A stretch of 64,000 bases of DNA, taken from Saccopteryx bilineata (lineage: Eukaryota; Chordata; Mammalia; Chiroptera; Emballonuridae). A model generated the notes under the pieces. That model did no database searches and was not told where the DNA came from. It was given only the letters and a program-made list of their open reading frames with translations. The DNA is taken from contig NC_089493.1 of assembly GCF_036850765.1 (NCBI RefSeq), forward strand, positions 296,738,849-296,802,848, in the 5' to 3' direction. Each line of letters begins with the position of its first letter. Position 1 is the first letter of the stretch. This document shows positions 26,201 through 38,200 of the stretch, one piece after another. The translations under genes and the position numbers were made by a program.

Positions 26201-29200
26201 ACAGGACGGGGGAAAATGATCTACCTAGAATTTACACCCAGTAGAGAACATCCTCCAAGAACAAAGCTGAGAGAGAAACGTCCAGATGACAAACACCCAG
26301 GGACTTCACCACCTGCAGGTTTCCTGGAAGGAAACGCACCCCAGTGAGGGCGCACCCAGGGTCACCCAGGGACTTCACGCCTGCAGGTTTCCTGGAGGGA
26401 AACGCACCCCAGTGAGGGCGCACCCAGGGTCACCCAGGAACTTCACCACCTGCAGGTTTCCTGGAGGGAAACGCACCCCAGTGAGGGCGCACCCAGGGTC
26501 ACCCAGGAACTTCACCACCTGCAGGTTTCCTGGAGGGAAACGCACCCCAGTGAGGGCGCACCCAGGGACTTCACCACCTGCAGACTTCCTGGAGGGAAAC
26601 GCACCCCAGTGAGGGCGCACCCAGGGTCACCCAGGGACTGTGAGATGCAGAAAAACAAATCCATGTCTCTCTCTCCCATGAAATCAATAAATTACAATTA
26701 TTTTCTTTTTCCATCTCCTCAGATGGGCAGATCCCGCACGCACCCCGACAAGACCCACCCGATCACCCCCAGCCCCATCTGGGGCCAATGCTCTACCTGT
26801 CTGGGCTCATAATGGCAACTGAGCTATTAAAATTTTTTTAAAGGATATGCCAGGGCATACTTGAGCAGAAGGAAATATCCCATATAGAAACTCAGAGATG
26901 TAGAAAGAAATAATGAACAGAATCAAAAGGCAAATGTCTGAGCAGACAAAAAAATGACTACATAATATGTCTTGTGAGGTTTAGACAGAATTACAATATA
27001 AAGATACAAAAGCACATAAGTTACATTCTAAATTCTTTGAATTGACCTGGATCATCAGTGAGTGTAAAAAGCAGCAATTAATATAAACGAAAACAAGTCA
27101 CAAATGGACGCTGGAATCTGTAGAGAATGACTAAAACAGTTAAGATAACTTGAAAATTAGCAGAAAAAATGAAATGACAGAAGAATCCAGTAGAAGGTAA
27201 GAGGACGAACAGAAAGCCACTGGCCGGTTGGCTCAGTGATAGAGCACTGGACCAGCATGCGGACATCCAGGTTCGATTCCCAGTCAGGGCACACAGAAGA
27301 AATGACCATCTGCTTCTCCACCCACCTGCCCCCCTCCTGTTGGTCCGAGCATGTCAGCCTCAGGCACTAAAAGTAGCTCAGCTAATTTGAGCATTGGCCC
27401 TAGATGGGGGTTGCCGGGGGGATCCCTGCCGGGGCACATGCAGGAGTCTATCTCCTTCCTCTCACTTTAAAAAAAAGAAAAAGAAAAAAGAAAGCACTAT
27501 GGTAGACTCACACCCATTCAATTTAAGTGGATTAAGTGCTCCCATTAAGGGGCCACATACCAGCTTACCTCTTCACCACCCAATTTCCTTGGACTAACAT
27601 CGCCACCTTCTGGATGCCACGCAGAACAGCCACAGAGTCCACGGAAGGGCCCAGGAGGCTCATCAAGTTGGCAAAAGGCATAACCTTCACTGAGGACGCA
27701 GAGACGTCAGACAGGGGAGAGGACCTGGGCCCTGCCCTGCCCCCCACCCGTCTGCTGTGTCAAGTTCAAAAGCAGCCCAGCAACAGGGGAACGACAACCA
27801 GGACACCACTAAGCAACAGCGCACTGGGTCCTGGAGGAAGTGCCCGTGAGGGAGCTGAGGAATGTCGGCAGGCACACCCCATTCCACTCAGGCCCAGAGG
27901 GGTCACTCTCCCATGAGCCTGGCCTGTGGAGGCGCAGTGGACAGAGCATCAACCTGGAACGCTGAGGTCACCGGTTGGAAACCCTGGGCTTGTCCGGTCA
28001 GGACACAGATGACCAGCAGTCAGTGAACTGAAGTGAGGCAGCTATGAGTTGGTACCTCTCTGCCCCTCCTCTCTCTCAAATCAATAAATAAAATTTAAAA
28101 ACCCCACTCTTCCATGTTCACCTGGCTAGTAAGCGGCAGTAGATTCAGACCCCTGGCCCCCGGGGTCCATGCACCTAACCACCATGCTCTGCTCATGCCA
28201 ACCAGCTGAGCCCCCGCCTGAGTGGGCAGGGCAGGGCCCAGTCCCTGCAGCCCAGGCACAGCAGGGAGCTCCCCTCTGCTCAGGGCCCGAGACCCTGGAG
28301 TGGGCACATCAGAGGAGCCCACGGCATTGGACTCGGCTCTGAGGCTCAAGGCTCACGCCTGCTGCTCACCAGCTCCAGGCCTGACCGGGAACGGCGCTCC
28401 GAGTCCCTGCCATGCGGGCATCCCCCCCAACAGCACCAGCACCAGCACCGAGACACCTCCAGCTCAGCCTCACCAGCAGGGCTCAGCACCAGCACCTCGC
28501 AACCTCTGCTGAGCCCTCACCCCCACCCCAGCCCCCAGGAGCTGCCTGAGCCCTTTTTATAGCTCCACAGACTACGGCTCACGGAGGTCAGTGACCTACC
28601 CAAGCTCCTGGTGGGGGAGCAAGGGGGAGGGGGGCAGGCTGCACAGTGTGCCCTCTGCAAGCCAGCAGAGCTGTAAGGCCGGGCACTGGGGTCAGAGGGG
28701 CTCTGGCCACGCCCCTGGGCCCTCAGTCTGTCAGACTCGGGGGGAGGGAGCGACAAGCTCCAGGCGCACCCACCGTTCTTCATCAGGATCTTGATCTGAT
28801 CGGCCAGGGGCAGCGTGCGCAGCTGGGCCATGGACAGCACATTGCTGGGGGCCATGGGCTTGTCTCTGCTGGAAACAATGGCCACGGGTCAGGGGGGCAG
28901 ACAGAACGGTGGGGGGGGGGGTCCAGCCCGCGCTACTCACCTCTCTTCCTCCGGGCTGGGGGGCATCAGCATCATGAGGTACTCGCTGCAGGGGGTGGTG
29001 GGGGTGGTCAGTACCGGGTTGTCTCCAGGCTGAGCCTCCTGGCCAGCAGGCAGCGATGGGCCATCCCCACCCACCCGACAGAGGAAGGAGGACAGGGACC
29101 CGCTCCCCACCCCCCAGCCACAGGAGGACCCCCACCCATGTCAGCCCTGGCCAGGCCCACCTGGGCGCCTTGACCAGCTCTGTGTTCTCCACGCCAGAGC

Positions 29201-32200
29201 CCTGGCACAGCAGGGACTGGCGTTCATGCTCGGAGCGACTGTCCTGTGGGGAGGAACCTCAGCTGAAGCCCTGGCCTGGCAGCCCCATGCCCCTCAGCCA
29301 CTGGCCCTTCTCACCACACTGCTCCCTGGCCACCCTCTGTGCCGCCCCAAGGCTGGCCGCGGGCCCACAGGCCACACCGAGCTCGGCACTCCGGGCCTGT
29401 GGGACACGGCCTTGACCAACTGTCCCCCAGATCTATGGCTGCATGGCCCCGCATGGCACCTCGGTGCCGTGACCCAGGGACACCAAGAGCAGTGACACAG
29501 GGACAGCTGGCATTCTATGAGCTCCTGTCATGTGCTAGAGCCCAGACCACGGCTGTGTATGTAACACTGACTCACCCCCCCTCCTACCACTGTTGTTCCC
29601 ATTTTACAGACAAGATAACAGAGGTCAAGTGACTGCTCAGGCCACACCAAGGAGACAGCACAGCTTCTGGAGGTCAAAGGCTATGTCAACAAAGTCTCCC
29701 AGGAAAGTTCTAGAAAGTGAGGACTCCACCCCCACAGAAATGCTGGGGCTCCTGGCCTAGCCTACGGTGTGCTGGGAGCTGACACTCAGTTGCCTGTCTC
29801 TCGATACAGTTTTAAGAACCGGGGTCAGAAGTCAGTGCAGGAGGTGAAAACCAAGCACAGTGAGTCACCCTCACAGGCGCTCTGGATTCTCCACCGAGCA
29901 CGGGGTGAAGCGTGCCCAAGTTCAGGGGCGCAGTGCACGGAAAGCATGCCACCCAACACGGGACGCTCACGCTGGGGGGACCCTGGGGCCGCATGCTGCT
30001 CCCGCAGGGCGGACCCCCCCACGCTGCCGCCCTCTGCGGCACGGAGCCCACCAGTGGGCGTGGAGGCCACACTGCCCGCAGGGCTCTACCCGCTCTGCGT
30101 GCAGCACTGCCAGTGGCCACGGCTGACCCCGAGGTGAGGCAGCGGGGAGACCCCACGCTCTGCCCAGGCCCCGCCCAGGAAGCCGGCGTGACCCGGGCGG
30201 CTCACCCACCCTCAGGCTGTGGTGGTGCAGGTGGACCCAGGGCTCCTCCGCGTGCCTCTTCTGCAGGAACTCGTAGGACTGCACGCGGCGCTGGCGAGCC
30301 TGCTCGGACTCGGGCCGGGAGAACCGCACCTGGGAACGGAAGCGCAATGGCCTCAGGCCTAGGACACCTCCGGCTGCAGCCCAGACCCCTAGGGGGCCGG
30401 AGGACCCATGTCTGGGGTGCCCCACTCCTGCCCTCCCCCATCTCCTAGCACAGGACTTTCAAATTCAGTTCTAACCACGGGCCTCTGTGACCTGCCAACA
30501 CAGGCACCCCATCTGTCTCCACCCTCCCTGGTGGCGGCACCCCCTCCTCCTCTGAGAAACACCAAGAACCCTCTGTCCCCCAGCACAGGAGTGGGCAGGT
30601 GAGCCAGAGCTGGACGTGTGAGCACCAGGCCCTGAGCCACAGGGACCGGAGCAGGGAGGGCCAAACCCGTGAGTCCAGTCTGAAGCTTCCCTTAGAAGGA
30701 ATGAGCAAGTGTCTCTGCCCCTGGGGTCTGGGCGCTGGGAGGGTGTAAGCCTGGAGCTCAGACACCTCTACCCCTGGGGACAGACAGACGGAGAAAGAGA
30801 CAGAAAGAGAAGCAAGCCACGCTCTGGAGAAGCCAGGTCTCAGTAACAGAGGCTGAGCACCTGAACTCCGCCACACTGGAAACGACCCCTCACCCTGCCA
30901 GTAACAAGGACCAACACATTCCTTTTCTTTTAGTGGGGCTTCAAGGGGACAGGCAGGGACACACAGGAAGGGAGAGAGGTGAGAAGCATCAATTCTTCAT
31001 TGCGCTCCTTAGTTGTTCAGTGATTGCTTTCTCATATGTGCCTTGACCAGGGAGCGAGAGCAGAGCCAGTGACCCTCTGCTCAAGCCAGCGACCCTGGGG
31101 TCACATCTCCAATCCCACGCTCAAGCTGGTGAACTCAGGATTTCGAACCTGGGTCCTCAGTGCCCCAGGCTGACGCTCTGTCCACTGCGCCACCGCTGGT
31201 CAGGCTCACAGTCCCTGTTCCACCTGTGCCCTTCAGATCTGGAACCTCCTGCTCAGAGGCCAGGTGGAGCGGGCCACGCGCCAGTCACCTCTCTGAAAGG
31301 GGTGCTGGGATGTCGGCTGGACTCTAGAATTCTGGGGTTCTATCGGGGCCTTGAAGGCACAAGGGCCTGATACCTTCTTAAAGAGCCAAAGAGTCCCCCT
31401 CAAAGGGAAAGCGGTATTTAAGGTCATCCAACAAGCTACGGAGAGAACAGAGGAGTTCTCCACGCTGGTTACCCCGGAATTCACCAAGCTCCAAGGATCC
31501 ACAACATGCGCTTCAGCCACACTACACCGTCTCGTCACCTGTGTAGTGTTGTTCTCTACGTACTTACTCACTTTAACCTAAACGTACTGAAATGGGGAGC
31601 CTTCGTAAGCCATAAATGGAAGGTCAGTACTCTTGTAACAGTCTTGAACACACTGGGATAGGTAACTACTAAGACGCACTCTTCCCATGTGCACACTGAA
31701 GAGGCTGAACCACACCTGAGTTCACACGGGGCTGTGCCGTTAAACAAGGGCTTCAGGGCACAGGGTCTGTGAGCGCTGGGACCCTGGGTCCGCTGCCCCC
31801 GCCCCGCCCTCCAGACACGGGGCTGTGCTGTTAAACAAGGGCTTCAGGGCACAAGGGCTTCAGGGCACAGGGTCTGTGAGCGCTGGGACCCTGGGTCCAC
31901 TGCCCCTGCCCCGCCCTCTAGACATGGGGCTGCTCCCGCCTGCACCCTGCCTCCCAGGCCGGAGCTCACCGTGATCTGCTTCACATCCTCTTCGGCCTCG
32001 TCCTGCGAAGAGTCCCCGGCTGCAAGAGAAGCAAGGCCTGTCTGCAGCCTCTGTGGAGCCCCGGCTCCTGCTCCACCCCTACCCCCTGGGGGTTCCCCAA
32101 GCAGCCGTGTCTGTGGACTGTCCTTCTAGAGGCAGGTAGCTGCATGTCAGTGGTTCTAACGGGGTGCGATTTTGCCCCACGGGGACATGTGGAGATGCCC

Positions 32201-35200
32201 GGAGGCGTTCGGGGGGCTCGGGGCTACTGGCACCCAGTGGGGAGAGCCCAGGGGTGCCACTGAGCATTTACATCCATCCCTTCGAGGCCTTCCCCACGAC
32301 CAACCCGTCCCACCAGGCCAGACCGAGCGGGGCTGGGACGGGCTCACCCTCAGTGGCCGCCTCCCTCTCGCGGTGCTTGGCGTCGGCCTTGTCCAGGTAG
32401 GAGAAGCTGGGCCGCAGCTGCAGGACGCCGTGCAGAGGGGTCAGGTGCAGCTCACCTGGCAGAGCAAGGAGCCCTCTGAACCGACCCTGGGAGGGTGCCC
32501 CCCAGCCCAGCCTGGCTCAGGGCAGCCAGGCAGCAAGGGCCCCGCCCTCCCCTCAGGCCGTGGCCCAGACCACCTCCCACCCCTGACCCTGGAGCCTCGG
32601 GACCCCCAGGCTGACCCCAGCTGGCCCGGCTGGGCTGGGTACAGGACACAGCCGGGACGAGGACACGAATCCAGACTCAAAGCCGCTTCCTGCCGCCTGG
32701 CTGTGAACCCGCCTCCCCGAGCACTGAGCGCGCTCCCTACAGCCGCGTGCTTCCACCTCCCCGGCCAGACCCACACCCACGGGCCACCCCTGCTCTCCCC
32801 CTGCCAGGCCTCCTCGGCCCCCTCAGTGCCCCCCAGCCCCACACTCACCCCGAGCTCCCCCCTCCCGTCCTCTCAGTGTCTGCCGGGACCCCACCCAGCC
32901 CACTAGGAAGTCAGCGACCCCAGGTGTGGCTGGAGGACTGTCCCCAGTCTCGGATGAAGGTCGTGCCTTTTCCCTGTGAACCAGACCTTGCCCCTGGGAG
33001 GGGTGCAGAAACGATAAATTTTACAGGTGAGTGTGGGCTTCACAGAGACGAAATCAGAGGCTGAGGCTCTGAGAATGCTGCCCCAACCCCAAGCGGAGCA
33101 GAACACCCGGTAGGAAGTAGACAAGGATGGCCTGACTACCAGGAATGTGGTGTTAAAGATCTATGTCCTTGAGGGCCCGGGCTGGTTGGCACGGCAGTAC
33201 AGTGTCAGCCGATGTGTGGCCATTCTGGGTTCGATCTCCAGTCAGGGCCCACAGGAGAAGTGACCATCTGCTTCTCTTCTCCTCCCTCCCCCTTCTCTCT
33301 CTCTCTCTCTTCTCCTCCCGCTGCCAGTGGCTTGATTGGTTTGAACATCAGCCCCAGGCACTGAGGATAGCTCAGCTGGTCTGAGCATGTCAGCCACAGG
33401 TGCTAAAAACAGCTCGGTTGATTTGAGCATCGGCCCCAGACCAGGGTTGCCTAGTAGATCCTGGTTAGGGTGCATGTGGGAGTCTGTCTCCTCCTCTCAC
33501 TTAAAAAGTCCCTAATATGTAGAATTATCTGATGCTGCTTTTAACTCAATTCTGTTTTGTTTTCTAAGTGTTTCAATTAGTTTCACTTATTGCTTCATAA
33601 TCTCTAAATACTTAGAGAACCTTGCATTCAAACGCCATACAAGCCCTGGCCGGCTGGCTCAGTGGTCGAGTGTCCGCCCAGCGTGTGCAAGTCCCAGGTT
33701 TGATTCCCGACCAGGGCACACAGGAGAAGCGCCCATCTGCTTCTCCGCCCCTCCCCCTCTCCTTCCTCTCTGTCTCTCTTCCCTTCCTGCAGCCAAGGCT
33801 CCATTGGAGCAAAGTTGGCCCGGGTGCTGAGGATGGTTCCATGGCCTCTGCCTCAGGCACTATAATGACTCTGGTTGCAACAGAGCAACACCCCAGATGG
33901 GCAAAGCATCGTCCCCTGGTGGGCGTGCCGGGTGGATCCCGGTCTGGCGCATGCGGGAGTCTGTCTGACTGCCTCCCCGTTTCCAACTTCAGAAAAAAAA
34001 ATTTTTTTAAAAAAAACGCCATACAATTCACCCAGTTAAAGACTACAGTTCAACGTGTTCTATTTAGAATGTACAACCAGCACCAGAGTCAACTTAAGGA
34101 TATTTTTATATCACGCCCCGGAAGCCCCTGTGCACCAGCGGTCACTCCTGGGCCTGCAGCCCCTGCTCTCCCTTCTGTCTCTGTGGAGAGGTCTGTGCTG
34201 GAGGTCTCTTTTTCTCTTTTTTTTCATGTTTATTTTATTGATTTTGGAGAGAGGAAGGAGGAGAGGGAGAGACAAGCACAGATCCGCTCCTGTCTGTGCC
34301 CTGACCTGGGATGGAACCTGCAATCTCTGTGCTTCAGGGCAGTGCTCTAACCAACGGAGCTAGCCAGCAAGGGCTTGGATGTTTCATGTCAATGGAATCA
34401 CAGAACAGTGGCCTTTGTGACTGGCCACGAATGCTCTCCCGCTCGTCTGTGGAGTACGTGCCTGTCCCTCTCTCTGAGGAACCTGAGCAACAGATACTCC
34501 GAGTGGCTACCCTGCGCTGTCATCTGACCAGCAGCCCATGGACAGACAGCTGGACGTTCCCTTGTATGGCCCTCATGAGTAATGCTGCTGTGAGCACCTG
34601 CAGGCAAGCTCTAGTGTGGACAGAAGCCTCCATACCCCTGAGGAGATGCTGGGTCACAAGTACCTTGTATTTGAAACAGAAGTCTATCACCTGCCTCAAA
34701 AGTTAGGCTGTGTCCAGGGCCAGTGTTCTGGGTCCCCAGGGGTGCCAGGACCCGCAGTGCTAGCCAGAGCCCGTTAGGATGGCCACCACTGGCTCCCTGG
34801 CACTCGGTTCTTTGCACACGCTGCACTGGGGGGAGGGGCAGGACACCCCGCCAGGGCAAGCCCCTCCCATCCCACCCGGCATGCGGCCCTCCACCATCAG
34901 CCCAAGTCCCAGCAGCCCCGGGCGCCCTGCCACGGTACCTTGCCTGTAGAGCGCAGCCGCGTAGCGGGACGTGTTGCTGGTGGTCTGGGAGGAGCAGAAG
35001 GTCTGCTTGTCCATCAGCTTCCTGGGGACACAGGGAGAACCGGCGTCCAGGCTAGGAAGTGCCCGACCCGGGCCTGACGGGCACAGTTCCGTCCACCCAG
35101 ACAGCTTCTGAAACCCAGCAGCCAGCAGCCAAGCCCACAGGACAGACCCATGGGGTGGAGGGCGACTGGCTGGCCGGTGTCCCTAAGGCCTCGCAAGGCT

Positions 35201-38200
35201 CACTTGTCGACAGGGACGCTCAGACCCAGGGCTGGGACTCACGAGGAGTACGTGCTGGTCTCGTCCGTGCAGGCGCCGTCCACATTCAGCGCAATCTGCT
35301 CCCCTTTGCTGCGGCAGTAGTTGGGGTTCACGGTGTCGATGGCCATCTCAAGCTCCACCTGGAGACACAAGCACCCCCACCAGCCATGAGGGTCACGAGG
35401 CACGGTCCTCAGAGGACACCGACGACACCAGTCCTGGTGCTGCCCGGAACCGGATATGTGTCCCTCCCCGGGGGCCCGGGGGCTGCAGCCGATACCACGG
35501 GCCACACCCCCCACTTCCCACAGAGGGGACCAGGGTCGTGTCGTTGTGTGTGCCCTCACCCCAGCTCCACCCCTGGAGACTTCCTGTAAAAACCTCACTT
35601 CCACTTTCTCCTGGAAAGTCAGCAGTACCTACGATGCTAGACGCTGGAACGCCCTGTCTCCGTGGCAACAGGCGTGGTGCTGCAGCCACCTGGACGGCCT
35701 GTGTCCAGTTAGCCGGGCGCCCACCCCCCGTCCCCCACCCCTCCCAGGCCTGTCCCACGCTGTGCTCAGCGGGAGTCTCCCTCCCCGGGCCTCCCTGCAG
35801 CTGCCCCCTCCGTCTGGAGGCTCCGTGTCCTGTGCCCAAGGCCCTGCACGCTGCTGCTTCTCCTCACGTCCCACTCACCCCTCCAAGCTCCACGTCCCCA
35901 AGGGCCCCTCTCCCCGCCTCTGCCAGCGCCCCCCACACCCCACCTCCAGCCCACAGGGCAGCCCACCTTCTGCTGCTTGGGCTTGATCTTGGCGGAGAGG
36001 TGCGGAATATCGTCGTAGGGCATCGAGGCTGGACGCACAGGGTACTGGGGAGGGAGGGAACCATCAGCGCACCTCGCCCAGCCCTGGCCAGGGCCACCCA
36101 GAACTCCGGCCAGGACACCCCAGTCCTCCCACCCCTACCGAGCCCAGGGGCCCCTGGTCTCCGCCTTCGCACAGCTCCACTTGCCCCTTCCACAGAACCG
36201 CTCCAGCCGTCTCTGACTTCTGAGAGCCATGCCCAGGCCTCAGAAACCCAAAGCCCACACGTCACCCCGTGGGCTCGGGTGCCCAGAGAGCACCGCCCTG
36301 GGAGTCACACGTGAGGTCCAAGGTGGAACTGCCCGTCTGCAGGCCACCGGGAGCAGAGACACAGGGCTGGCCGCGGGGTGCTCGCTGCTGAGGCTGGACA
36401 AGGCTGCACAGGAGTGTGCCCAGCCTCCCTCCTTCGGCTCATGCGTGGCTGTCCCCTCACAGAGAGCCGAGGACAGGAGGGAGCTGGTCCACCTCTGGCC
36501 CCAGAGCCTCTCGGGCCCCAGCCCACCACGTGCAGGATGACTTCTGTGTCACACCTGAGGCACTCATGTCCACGTCAGTCCTCAGTCACACTTCTCTGTC
36601 TCCCCACTGCACGCATGCTACTGGGTGGACAGAGGGGTCAGTCTGGACGCACTCTTGAAAGGCACCAGGACAGCCTTGGGAGTGAGCTGGGGTAGCGGCA
36701 TGGAGTCAGGGGCCCACCTCGGGTCGGCCACATTCCAGCCCAGAACACGGCTGTTTCCAAAAAGCTCACTCCCAGGGCAGCTCAGGGACACCCCTGCTCT
36801 GGCTGGTGCTGGGGGCAGGGGCGGCTGGAGCCCAACCCGTCTGGCCTGAGCCCCAAGAGGGGCCAGGGCTGGGGAGGACGGGGGTGAAGGACACGGTTCT
36901 GGGACCAGACAGGCCTGCGCTCCGGCCCGAACGCTGCCCCTTGCTGCCCGTGGTCTTCCCCAGCACGCGTCCTCACCACGCAGGGCCCCGCCTGTCACAC
37001 CGAACACAGACGGGGTCCCTGCCACCAGCTGCAGTTCCACTGGCACTGGGCAGCCAGGGAAACAGACTCAGAAGTCCCCAACGAGGGCTCCCAGCCCCAA
37101 GGCCTACAAAGGCAGAGCCTGTGGGGACAGACGGCAGCCCCCACCCCAGCACAAGCGTGAAGCACCACTGCAGGTGGCTGCCCCGGCCCCGGGGCCAAGT
37201 GACCAGCCTCCCCGCTCCTGGTTTTCTCATCTGTGACGGGGGGACAAATACACTTACAACAATAACCTGATTGTCAGGGACAGAAAATGGTGCCAACGCT
37301 GAGTCCCCATGTGTCCCAGCAAAGCCTCCTAGGGACACGCCCACCTCCACTCAGACACCCGGGGTGCTCACAGCAGCCAAGAGGGGGAAGCCACCCCCAC
37401 GGCCACCAGCCAACGCACGGACAAACAAAACGTGAAGCGGATGGGGATCCAGATCACGGAGCGTCTCCTCCGTTGACGGCAGCAAGGTGATGGTACCTCG
37501 CGGACCCTGAAAACTTCACGCTACGGCACGGAAGCCAGACACGAAAGGCCACCTAGTGCACGATTCCAGAGCAGCCACTCAGGGACAGGACAGAGTAACG
37601 GTTGCCTGGGGTTGCGGGGGGGGGGGCACATCCTAGAACAGATGCAGCACTGGCTGCACGGCCCCGTGGACTAGAACCCAGGTGGTGTGCGCTGCTATGA
37701 AATGACAGTCACAACCACCACAGGGTGACGGTGGAGGAAACGAGGTCACAGGGTGAAGTGTGCCGTCACCCTCAGCACCTGGGAGCCACAGCGGGAGGGC
37801 AGGGGCTCAGGGATACTATCACCATTCTGCAAGGAGGGAAACTGAGGCCCAGAGAGATCAGGGAACTCGACCCAGGCTGGCACTACAGGGAGACGAGGGA
37901 CCCCAAGCCCGAGCTCCGACCAGCGCACGGCTGTCTCCACGGAGGCTCCGGTTTCTCGGCTTGGAGATGAGACAGTCTGATGCGCCCACAGGACGAAGAG
38001 AACTGTCCCGTTCCCCACGCTGGGTCCCCGGTGGTTCCCATACCCACTCCCCCGTCACCTCCAGGCCCCCAGTTACCTGAAACAGGTAGAGCTTCTCTGC
38101 CAGGCTTTTGGCCAAGTACACGTCAATCTGGGGACAAGGGGAGAAGACTTGAGCAGGGACAGAACCCGCCGAGCTGCCCTGCTCCCAGGAGGGGCCCCAG

